From Bradyrhizobium sp. CSA207 (GTDB taxonomy: Bacteria > Pseudomonadota > Alphaproteobacteria > Rhizobiales > Xanthobacteraceae): 64,000 bases of DNA. Shown here in pieces: positions 36,533 through 43,845 of this stretch. Position numbers and translations under genes: made by a program. The first letter of the stretch is position 1. Each line of letters begins with the position of its first letter. The notes under the pieces were generated by a model, which was not told the DNA's origin, made no database searches, and saw nothing but the letters and a program-made list of their open reading frames with translations. The stretch lies in assembly GCF_029051685.1 (NCBI RefSeq), contig NZ_JAACFT010000001.1:1-64000 (forward strand). Reading direction: 5' to 3'.

Positions 36533-36982
36533 TTACGCGCTTGCGATCGTGTGGATCGCTTCGCGCACCTGCTGGAAGGTGCCGCAGCGGCAGATATTGG
36601 TGATGGCCTCGTCGATATCGGCGTCGGTCGGCTTCGGCTTCTCGTTCAGGAGCGCCGCCACCGCCATGATCATGCCGCTCTGGCAATAGCCGCATTGCGG
36701 GACGTCCTGGGCGATCCAGGCTTCCTGCACCCTGTGCAGCGAGTTGCCGGACGCCAGCCCCTCTATCGTGGTGACCTTCTTGCCCTCGGCCTCGCTGACC
36801 GACACACCGCAGGAGCGTATCGCCACGCCATCGAGGTGAACGGTGCAGGCGCCGCATTGTGCGATGCCGCAGCCATATTTGGTGCCGGTCAGGCCGGCGT
36901 TCTCGCGGATCGCCCAGAGCAGCGGGGTATCCGGCTCGACATCGAGCGTCACGGCTTTTCCGTTGATTGTTAGATTTGCCAT
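36533..36982 (-). CDS. (2Fe-2S)-binding small subunit of molybdenum hydroxylase (IorA-like)
   Basis: A 149-residue protein with two iron-sulfur clusters: plant-type ligands Cys38, Cys43, Cys46 and Cys58 ([11 protein letters not shown]), and Cys97, Cys100, Cys131, Cys133 (CGYC, CRC). Pairs with the Mo subunit immediately downstream. The ribosome-binding site AGGGGA lies in a hairpin in the leader. First gene of a seven-gene run into the sox genes. Confidence 0.95.
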   Translation of the reverse strand: MANLTINGKAVTLDVEPDTPLLWAIRENAGLTGTKYGCGIAQCGACTVHLDGVAIRSCGVSVSEAEGKKVTTIEGLASGNSLHRVQEAWIAQDVPQCGYCQSGMIMAVAALLNEKPKPTDADIDEAITNICRCGTFQQVREAIHTIASA

Positions 36983-36989
36983 CGCAAGT

Positions 36990-37026
36990 CCCCTGATTGG
37001 CCCAATCCACCGATTGGACTCAGGGG
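36990..37026 (-). promoter_or_regulatory. Leader hairpin sequestering the IorA-like ribosome-binding site
   Basis: On the minus-strand message, CCCCTGA pairs with TCAGGGG, and CCAATC with GATTGG just inside. The 3' arm TCAGGGG contains the Shine-Dalgarno AGGGG that lies 7-8 bases before the ATG at 36982. The stem would hide the site when folded. Confidence 0.55.
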
Positions 37027-37243
37027 CGCAATGTGTCCGGCAAACTGGAGCTGTTCAAATCAACAGTCCGCGGGGTGACGGCCGAAGATTCCCCTCCCTG
37101 GGCGCCCGCGGCACGGCTTGGGGCGACGTTTCCCGGCTTCCGCGCGCAAACATTCCGGGAACAGTGAGCGACAGTTTGTCCCTTTTGCCGGGATGCAAGA
37201 CGGAAACGCTCTGCTACACTGGGGCGAGTCAAAAAGGGGTTCC
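37027..37243. other. Divergent promoter region
   Basis: About 217 bases between the molybdenum hydroxylase leader and the radical SAM gene, divergent. No gene seen. I could not single out promoters for either direction. Confidence 0.4.
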
Positions 37244-38863
37244 ATGACCGTACCGCAGCCTTGCAACGTCCTGATGCTTTATCCGCTGTTCTCTGCGGAG
37301 TCCTTCTGGAGTTTTGGCGAATCCTGCAAACTGATGGGTGTAAAGCGCCCCGCCGCTCCCCTTGGCCTGATCACGGTTGCCGCGATGCTGCCCGAGAGCT
37401 GGACGGTGCGCCTGATCGACTGCAATACGGGCCCCCTCGGGGACGAGGATCTTGCCTGGGCCGACGTGGTCTTCACCGGCGGAATGATGCCGCAGCAGGC
37501 CGACACGCTGCGCCTGATCGAGCTGTGCCGCGCGGCGGGCAAGCCGGTGGTGGTTGGCGGTCCGGATGCCACGTCCAGCCCGCACATCTACGAACGGGCC
37601 GACTTCCGGGTACTCGGCGAGGCCGAAAGCGTCATCGCCGAATTCATCGCGGCCTGGGAGGGCGGTGCACGCTCCGGCGTCTTCACCGCGCCGAAATTCC
37701 AGGCCGACGTGACCAGCACGCCGGTGCCGCGTTTCGATCTGCTCAAATTCGAGGACTATCTCTATCTCGGTGTGCAATATTCGCGCGGCTGCCCGTTCAC
37801 CTGCGAGTTCTGCGACATCATCGAGCTCTACGGGCGCGTCCCGCGAACCAAGACCAACGCGCAGATGCTGGTCGAGCTCGATCGGCTCTACGCGATGGGC
37901 TACCGCGGCCATCTCGACTTCGTCGACGACAATTTCATCGGCAACAAGAAGTCGCTCAGGCTGTTTCTGCCCCAGCTTGCCGAATGGCAGCGTGCCCACG
38001 GCTATCCCTTCGAATTGTCGACCGAAGCCTCGGTCAATCTGGCGGACGATCCCGAGCTATTGGACCTGATGGGAGCGGCCAATTTCTTCGCCGTCTTCGT
38101 CGGCATCGAAAGTCCGGATCCGGCGACGCTGGTCGCGATGCGGAAGAAGCAGAACACGCGGCGCAACATTGCCGAGAGCATCCATAAGATCTACGCCGCC
38201 GGCATGCTCGTCACCGCCGGCTTCATCGTCGGTTTCGATAACGAGAAGGCTTCGATGGCTGAGGCCATGATCGAATTCATCGAGGAAGCCGCGATTCCCG
38301 TGAGCATGGTCGGCCTGCTCTATGCCTTGCCGAACACGCAGCTCACGCGGCGCCTCGAGCGTGAAGGCCGGCTGCATGCGGGGCACGATCTCGCCCCGAC
38401 CCTCGGCGCCGACCAGTGCACGAGCGGCATCAACTTCGATCCGATCCGCCCATTGCGCGACATCCTGATGGATTACAAGCAGGTGCTGGAGCACATCTAT
38501 AGCCCGGCCGCCTATGCGAGTCGCGTCGACCGCCTGATGACGCTGCTCGACCGCTCGAGGCAACGCCACGAACTGGCCGAAGGCGACATCCGCGCCAAGG
38601 TCGGGGCCATGGAGACGGTGCATCGCGTCGTCACCGCCCTTCCCGAGGCGCGCGGCCCGCTCTGGCAGACTTTCATGAATTGCGCCAAGCGCGACACGAC
38701 ATCGGCGCGGATCGCCGTGCAGATGATCGCGGGCTATGCGCATCTCGGACCGTTCTCGCGCAAGGTCATCGATGCGATCGACGGGCGTCTGGCCGAGCTG
38801 GACGATCAGACGGTGGTTCCGGCGGCGGCTGCTGCCGCGGCACCGGCGCGCAACCTGGCTTGA
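37244..38863 (+). CDS. B12-binding-domain radical SAM protein (DUF4070 type)
   Basis: A 539-residue enzyme. An N-terminal cobalamin-binding-like region (about 1-140) lacks the DxHxxG His motif in my reading. The radical SAM cluster is CPFTCEFC (Cys183, 187, 190). The region RPLRDILMDYKQVLEHIYSPAAY fits the DUF4070 extension, shared with hopanoid C-2 methylase HpnP, but the sequence differs from HpnP as I remember it. It may methylate or otherwise modify a lipid or small metabolite. ATG at 37244 follows AAAAAGGGGTTCC. Convergent with an MFS gene 9 bases away. Confidence 0.9.
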   Translation: MTVPQPCNVLMLYPLFSAESFWSFGESCKLMGVKRPAAPLGLITVAAMLPESWTVRLIDCNTGPLGDEDLAWADVVFTGGMMPQQADTLRLIELCRAAGKPVVVGGPDATSSPHIYERADFRVLGEAESVIAEFIAAWEGGARSGVFTAPKFQADVTSTPVPRFDLLKFEDYLYLGVQYSRGCPFTCEFCDIIELYGRVPRTKTNAQMLVELDRLYAMGYRGHLDFVDDNFIGNKKSLRLFLPQLAEWQRAHGYPFELSTEASVNLADDPELLDLMGAANFFAVFVGIESPDPATLVAMRKKQNTRRNIAESIHKIYAAGMLVTAGFIVGFDNEKASMAEAMIEFIEEAAIPVSMVGLLYALPNTQLTRRLEREGRLHAGHDLAPTLGADQCTSGINFDPIRPLRDILMDYKQVLEHIYSPAAYASRVDRLMTLLDRSRQRHELAEGDIRAKVGAMETVHRVVTALPEARGPLWQTFMNCAKRDTTSARIAVQMIAGYAHLGPFSRKVIDAIDGRLAELDDQTVVPAAAAAAAPARNLA

Positions 38864-38872
38864 GCTGAGGTC

Positions 38873-40261
38873 TTACTTCACCGCCAGCCGCAGGAAGCTC
38901 ATCACGCTACCGAGCGCGGCAAAGCCCGCGCCGAGCGCCAGCGCCACCGTCGCACCGCTGTGGCCCGCAAGAGCAAAGCAGGCCGCGGCGAGGGCTGCGC
39001 CGGTGGTCTGTCCCGTCAGGCGTGCGGTCGCGACGATGCCCGAGGCGCTGCCGCTGCGATGCGGCGGCGCGCTTGACATCACCGCGTTCATGTTGGGCGC
39101 CTGGAAGAAGCCAAAACCCATGCCGCAGATCGCCATCCGCCAGATGATGTCGGCAATGGCGGGATTGGCCGGCAGCATCGCGAGCAACGCCATTCCGAGG
39201 CCGAGCAGCACGAGCCCGATGCCGCCCAAAAGCCCGACGGCGTAACGGTCGGACAGGCGGCCTGCGATCGGCGCCATGAAGCCGACCACCAGCGGCCACG
39301 GCGTCATGAAGAAGCCGGTCTCGACCTGCGAGCGCCCGAGCACGTCCTCGAAATAGAACGGCAGCGACACGAAGGCGAGGCCCTGCACGGCGAAGGAGCA
39401 CACGGCCGTTGCTGCCGACAGCGCGAACATCGGCCGGCTGAACAGGTCGATCGGCAGCATCGGCGCGGGATGGTCAGCGTGGCGGCGCATCAGGGCGAAG
39501 CCGAGCACGAGCGCGGTGACCAGCTCGACGGCAACGACAGCCGGCGACAGATTATGCGCCGCACTGCCGATGCCCGTGATGAACAGGCCGAGACAGGCGG
39601 CGGCGAGGAGCGCGCCGAGAAAGTCAAAATCGTGATCCGCCCGCGGCGTCTTCGGCAGCATGACAAATCCGATGCCGATTGCGATGAGGCCGAACGGGAT
39701 GTTGACCGCGAACAGCCACGGCCACGGTCCGAACGCGAGGATGGCCGACGCAATCGACGGCCCGAAGGTGAAGGCGGTCGCGACCACGAGCGCGTTGTGG
39801 CCGAAGCCGCGCCCTTGCATTCGGCCGGGATAGACGAAGCGCACCAGCGCGGTGTTGACGCTCATGATGCCGCTCGCGCCGAGGCCCTGCAGCGTGCGCG
39901 CGACCAGCAGGCTCTCCAGCGACCACGCCACCGCGCAGAGCAGCGAGGCGATCGTGAACAGGATCAGCCCGCCGAGATAAATGCGCTGGTGGCCGACGAT
40001 CTCGCCGAGCGCGCCAAGCGGCAGCAGCGTCGCGACCAATGCGATCTGATAGACATTGACCACCCAGACCGACTGCTCCGGGCTGACATTCAGGTCGGCC
40101 GCGATGGCGGGCAGGGCGATATTGGCGATCGCGGTGTCGAGCGAGGCCATCGCCAGCGCGGTGAAGATCGCCGCGATCGCCCAGCGGCGGCGCATCGCGG
40201 GTAGGCCGTCGGCGACGGGATAATCGGGCTGGCGCGCAGCGGCAGGTAACGTGATTGTCAT
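38873..40261 (-). CDS. MFS drug-type exporter (DHA2, 14-TM)
   Basis: A 462-residue membrane protein with about 14 helices. The motif VNVYQIALVATLLPLGALGE after helix 2 and the GRLSD motif (FMAPIAGRLSDRYAVG) are typical of the DHA2 (EmrB-like) branch. Substrate unknown; export of small toxic compounds is likely. The chosen ATG at 40261 begins MTITLPAAAR; the frame remains open upstream through a repeat, without start signals. No membrane-fusion partner is adjacent. Confidence 0.9.
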   Translation of the reverse strand: MTITLPAAARQPDYPVADGLPAMRRRWAIAAIFTALAMASLDTAIANIALPAIAADLNVSPEQSVWVVNVYQIALVATLLPLGALGEIVGHQRIYLGGLILFTIASLLCAVAWSLESLLVARTLQGLGASGIMSVNTALVRFVYPGRMQGRGFGHNALVVATAFTFGPSIASAILAFGPWPWLFAVNIPFGLIAIGIGFVMLPKTPRADHDFDFLGALLAAACLGLFITGIGSAAHNLSPAVVAVELVTALVLGFALMRRHADHPAPMLPIDLFSRPMFALSAATAVCSFAVQGLAFVSLPFYFEDVLGRSQVETGFFMTPWPLVVGFMAPIAGRLSDRYAVGLLGGIGLVLLGLGMALLAMLPANPAIADIIWRMAICGMGFGFFQAPNMNAVMSSAPPHRSGSASGIVATARLTGQTTGAALAAACFALAGHSGATVALALGAGFAALGSVMSFLRLAVK

Positions 40262-40742
40262 TGCCTGCGCTTTTGCTCCGGCGGCGTGTGTACAGCGACT
40301 TGCGGCATGTACTACGGCCGCGCGGCTTGCCACAGGCGCAAGCTTGCATGCTGTGTATGCGCGAGGGTCGGGTGGGAGCGGGAGGCGCGCCGCTTCGCAA
40401 ACTTTTCGCCTCCGGTCAGGACGACCAAAACAAAAAAGTCGCAAAACAACCCCATGCACAGTAGAGCGCCCGTTGATCGATAAGGTGTTTTCGATCTGCG
40501 CCGCGACGTCATTCGCTGTCCGCGATCACGTTGACGCGTCGGGCAAAACACCGGCATGATGCTATCGTGGCACAGGTCGGGATTAAGCCAGGGAGCGTGC
40601 ACCTCACGAATGCGCGATGTTCGCTGCTAGAGGTGAGGCAGACTTGCGCAGACAACAGCGGTATTCGCCATTTGGTCCATTGCAGACCTCGGCCACTCCG
40701 CTGAAGATATTGGTGGCCCGCACCCTCCGGCTCGTTCAGAAA
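40262..40742. other. Long intergenic region with repeat copy 2
   Basis: About 480 bases between an MFS gene and a plus-strand phosphoesterase-like gene. It contains the second copy of the bipartite repeat (40415-40560). The other part shows no recognisable gene; short frames here are the repeat or extensions of neighbours. Confidence 0.55.
40415..40560 (-). repeat. Dispersed bipartite repeat, copy 2 (inverted)
   Basis: On the minus strand the order is CATGCCGGTGTTTTGCCCGA then CGNGTCAA (about 40531-40556), a 65-75-base variable spacer, then CTACTGTGCATGGGGTTG and a T-rich tail (about 40425-40466). The conserved blocks agree with copy 1 at nearly every position while the spacers do not match. 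Confidence 0.7.
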
Positions 40743-41282
40743 ATGGCAATAGCGATCAACATTCGAGCCGACGATTCCTCCGCGAGAGAAATCGAACGAT
40801 TGTGGGACCAGGTTGCCGAATTCGAGGATGAGCCTTCGATGCGCTCCCTCGGCTATCGACCGCATCTTACGTTCGCGATCTATGATTCACCTGAGATTGA
40901 TGAAACGACCGCGTGGGACGCAATGCGCCGCGCAGCGAACGACGAAGCGCGATTGCACATCGAGTTTAGGCGTATTCGCTGGTTCGCGGGTCCGCCGCTT
41001 GTCTTATGGGCGGAACCCACGACCGATCAGGCGCTCGCGAGGTTGCACGCTTCGATCAACGCCATCATCGACCCCGCTCATTGTCGGCCCCATTATCGGC
41101 CCGGCGCTTGGACGCCTCATTGCACGCTAGGCACGCGCATTGCTGATGCAAACAGCGATGCCGCCATGGCTTTTGCGCGTTCTTTCGACCAAAATATCAC
41201 AGTGCTGTTCGACGTGGTGGATTGCGTGGTTTTCCCGCCCGTACGGGTCATTGCCGAGCGGAGATTGCCGCCCGTTTCGTAA
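40743..41282 (+). CDS. 2'-5' RNA ligase / 2H phosphoesterase superfamily protein
   Basis: A 179-residue soluble protein. The two HxT motifs that define the 2H superfamily are visible: RPHLTFAIY (His41, Thr43) and TPHCTLGTR (His126, Thr128). They would hydrolyse cyclic phosphodiesters or 2'-5' linkages; the substrate is not deducible. I placed the start at MAIAINIRADDSS (40743); the frame opens further upstream. Codon use looks less GC-biased than in the flanking core genes. Confidence 0.82.
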   Translation: MAIAINIRADDSSAREIERLWDQVAEFEDEPSMRSLGYRPHLTFAIYDSPEIDETTAWDAMRRAANDEARLHIEFRRIRWFAGPPLVLWAEPTTDQALARLHASINAIIDPAHCRPHYRPGAWTPHCTLGTRIADANSDAAMAFARSFDQNITVLFDVVDCVVFPPVRVIAERRLPPVS

Positions 41283-41599
41283 TTGATTGAGCCGCTTCTC
41301 TTCTGGTCCATAGGGACCTGCCAAGCTCTTTTTGGCGAAGACTGCTTCTGGACCCGAAACGGACATACAGCGTCTACTTCATGCTCGAGCGCAATGGTGA
41401 GGTCAAATCAAGAAACTGGTCCCGCTGGCGATACGAAATGTATCCCACGCGCCCTGCGGACGTGCGAATTTTGTAGAATTTCGCAAGATAGATGCCATCA
41501 GTTCTGTTGCCGAGAACGAATCCCGTGACTTTGAACGAGGTGAGCGGAACGGACAAACGATCTGTCCGTTACCTTAGGGGCGGCGTATCCGGGAAGGAT
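41283..41599. other. Intergenic, decayed sequence
   Basis: About 320 bases without a credible gene. A minus-strand 60-codon frame (41374-41556) has no domain I know. Overall lower GC than the neighbours, consistent with degenerate accessory DNA. Confidence 0.4.
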
Positions 41600-41891
41600 A
41601 TCGAGCTATGAGAGCTCCCAGTGTAGCACATTCGCAAGGCCGTGCTGACCGAGCACAACGAGGTCCAATTCCGGCTGGCGGCCACCAAGTCCGCTAAGGA
41701 CTTCACCCCAGCTGTCGGCGCGACACTACCAAAAGGCGTTAAGGCGCAATCGCTGCCGACACCGGTCCTTTCACAAATGCCCCGAATCGCGGGACTACAT
41801 GTACGTGAGAATGAAAGACCCGGTGCTGATCGTGAATGGCATGACCAACAAGATTGTCGACATGTTCTCCGAGACGCAGCCGCCCTCCTAG
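41600..41891 (+). pseudogene. DUF1236-like protein remnant, frameshifted
   Basis: The first part (from about 41621) reads RKAVLTEHNEVQF...SVGATLPKGV-like: specifically TPAVGATLPKGVKAQSLP, typical of DUF1236 proteins. The frame then breaks near 41775. In another frame the C-terminal part continues as DYMYVRMKDPVLIVNGMTNK...IVDMF and stops at 41891, matching the end of the same domain. A stop lies just before the N-terminal part. The two pieces fit one ancestral gene, so this is a broken copy, not two genes. Confidence 0.6.
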
Positions 41892-41955
41892 CCCCGTTGG
41901 ACAGTGCCTCGGGAGGCGATCGTCAACATCTGTTTGGGGCACAAGGAGGTGCGAT

Positions 41956-42510
41956 ATGGCGACAACAGCTACCGAAGTCGCGCTTGATACGCCGGCGGCG
42001 GAGTTCCGGCTACCGGCTACAGACGGCAGGACTTATGCATTGGACGACGTTGCTGGCGAAAAAGGCACGGTCGTCGCCTTCATCTGTAACCATTGTCCCT
42101 ATGTCAAAGCGGTGATCGACCGCCTGGTTTCGGACGCTCGCGTGCTGATGTCGGAGGGCGTCGGCTTTGCAGCGATTTGCTCGAACGATGCGGCGAGCTA
42201 TCCCGAAGACTCATTTGAGAACATGAAACGTTTCGCGAAAGCTCATGATCTTCCATTTCCATATCTCCACGACGAGACCCAGGCAGTCGCTCGAGCGTAT
42301 GGTGCGGTCTGTACGCCGGACTTCTTCGGTTACAATGCCGACCGCAAGCTCAAGTATCGCGGCCGCCTCGACGAAGGCCGCACAACTCCGCCTCGCGCGG
42401 GAGCGCCCCGAGAGCTTGTCGAGGCCATGCGGGCGATTGCGACCACCGGTGTGGCGCCAGCTGACCAAAAGGCGTCTATTGGCTGCTCGATCAAATGGAA
42501 GGACAAATAA
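41956..42510 (+). CDS. Thioredoxin-fold (AhpC/TSA-type) protein
   Basis: A 184-residue soluble protein with a redox-like motif CNHCPYVKA (Cys44, Cys47) after LDDVAGEKGTVVAFI. The fold fits the alkyl hydroperoxide reductase/thiol-specific antioxidant group, of the subfamily with CNHCPYV. It probably reduces peroxides or disulfides; partner unknown. Very strong ribosome-binding site AAGGAGGTGCGAT before the ATG at 41956. Monocistronic. Confidence 0.9.
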   Translation: MATTATEVALDTPAAEFRLPATDGRTYALDDVAGEKGTVVAFICNHCPYVKAVIDRLVSDARVLMSEGVGFAAICSNDAASYPEDSFENMKRFAKAHDLPFPYLHDETQAVARAYGAVCTPDFFGYNADRKLKYRGRLDEGRTTPPRAGAPRELVEAMRAIATTGVAPADQKASIGCSIKWKDK

Positions 42511-42814
42511 AGCCGCGCCCCTGTGCTGAGCGCATCACCGATAGAAACGACATTCTTTGCGCCTCGGAGGCCCACCTCTGGCCGCACTAGTCAGCTTCTG
42601 GCCCGTTTGACACATACCGACAATCGCTGAGAGTGTCTGGACCAGAAGTGGCCGGCGTGTGGCCAACAAATCGCGATTGACCCGCTGCAGACAGCTTGTT
42701 GGGACGCTGGACGACACACGTCCGCAGACGTTTCTAATCGAGAACGACGATACAACTGGCTAGCCGAGAACGAGAATACGACCGCGCTGTCTTCTGCCAG
42801 TATCGCGACATCAT
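42511..42814. other. Intergenic, degenerate
   Basis: About 300 bases with no gene. A short imperfect direct repeat, CGAGAACGACGATACAAC and CGAGAACGAGAATACGAC, lies at about 42739-42783. Confidence 0.4.
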
Positions 42815-43102
42815 CTAGCGCGCCGAGGAGTCCACCTTGGTCAGATTCGCGGCTGCGGCCTGCTCAGTCATCCCGGGGCGGAGCATCAATACGGCCACTT
42901 GGTGGGGAGAGGCCGGCATGCCGCCGAGCGTAAGCGCTGCAATCGGGGATTGCTCTTGAACATTGGCTGCTCCGATGACCGCAACCTGGTGCGGCGCAAT
43001 TGGAAAACCCATCAGTTCAAAAGTTGGAAGTTCCGCAGCCGGCGCACCGGCTCCGCTCAGCATGACGGCTGAGATGGTGGTGATCGAGAATAAGTTCTTC
43101 AT
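42815..43102 (-). CDS. Small exported protein with duplicated PHQVAV motif
   Basis: A 95-residue protein. A signal peptide covers about 1-23 (MKNLFSITTISAVMLSGAGAPAA). The mature part contains two copies of a unit: MGFPIAPHQVAVIGAANVQE and GGMPASPHQVAVLMLRPG. I remember similar small secreted proteins in Bradyrhizobium, without a known function. The ATG at 43102 has AAAGGAG at good spacing; one at 43108 is too close to it. Confidence 0.75.
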   Translation of the reverse strand: MKNLFSITTISAVMLSGAGAPAAELPTFELMGFPIAPHQVAVIGAANVQEQSPIAALTLGGMPASPHQVAVLMLRPGMTEQAAAANLTKVDSSAR

Positions 43103-43225
43103 GATCATTCTCCTTTGGTCAAATCCAGCCCCAACAGGCTTGAGCGTTTCGCTCGACCTCCTCGACAGTGGACATCGACAGCCAGCTTGTGGCGTCCTCG
43201 TGTCGCCGAAGGTCGAGCAAGGTGG

Positions 43226-43678
43226 CTATTGGTGGAGATTGAAAATATGCACTTTGGTGAGCCAGGCGCCGTCGGGCTGGTGCTCGAAGATGCGAACGGT
43301 GTTACCCGACACTTTCGTCGGCTCGCCGGTCTTGTTGATGACATTGAGCGTCCAGCGGGCGACCTGATAGGCATATTGGCCATCCTGCTGAAGGCTGACG
43401 ATCTCGAACGTGTGATCCTTCCTGTTGTCCGGCTTGAGTCGGTCTTCCCAGAACTGCCCGATCGCTTGTCTTCCCTTAACGGGCTGCGATCCTGGCGGCA
43501 GCACGACCGCATCCTCCGTATACAAGGCCGGAAAAGCTGTAGGTGTGTTAGTGTTGTAGGCGGTGAGCCAGCGGGCGTTGTCCGCCTCCATTGCGGCGCG
43601 CAAATCCTCCGATCTCGCGCTTCCGACCAAGGTGAGCATAACAATCACAACTGCGGGGAGTGCAAAATTCGCTTTCAT
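43226..43678 (-). CDS. Exported SnoaL/DUF4440-type (NTF2-like) protein
   Basis: A 150-residue protein with signal peptide (about 1-23, LPAVVIVMLTLVGSARS). The mature part has the NTF2-like fold pattern of DUF4440: DNARWLTAYNTNTPTAFPALY, EDAVVLPPGSQPVKGRQAIGQFWE, TVRIFEHQPDGAWLTKVHIF. Such proteins are often steroid-isomerase-like or stress proteins without known activity. It shares direction with the 95-residue protein gene, 123 bases downstream. Confidence 0.85.
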   Translation of the reverse strand: MKANFALPAVVIVMLTLVGSARSEDLRAAMEADNARWLTAYNTNTPTAFPALYTEDAVVLPPGSQPVKGRQAIGQFWEDRLKPDNRKDHTFEIVSLQQDGQYAYQVARWTLNVINKTGEPTKVSGNTVRIFEHQPDGAWLTKVHIFNLHQ

Positions 43679-43845
43679 GGCCGCACCTCATGAGTCTGTT
43701 GGACCTCTCGATAGATCCAACGTAACGGCGCTATGGATACAGCGGAATCACGTAAATGCGGAAACCCATCCCGCGAACAGGGGATGCGCTTTCCGCTCGC
43801 GCCGTTGCTCTGCCTCGAATCGAGGCGGGCCCGTGTTGCGGCTAT

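Noticed and set aside
36983..37243. tRNA or riboswitch of known class upstream of the IorA-like gene
   Set aside because: No cloverleaf and no core of a known riboswitch; only a simple two-tier hairpin is seen.
37244..38863. Calling the radical SAM gene hpnP (hopanoid C-2 methylase)
   Set aside because: The N-terminal motifs differ from HpnP as I remember them and no hopanoid genes are nearby.
41374..41556. A 60-codon minus-strand frame in decayed sequence
   Set aside because: No ribosome-binding site and no recognisable domain; likely chance.
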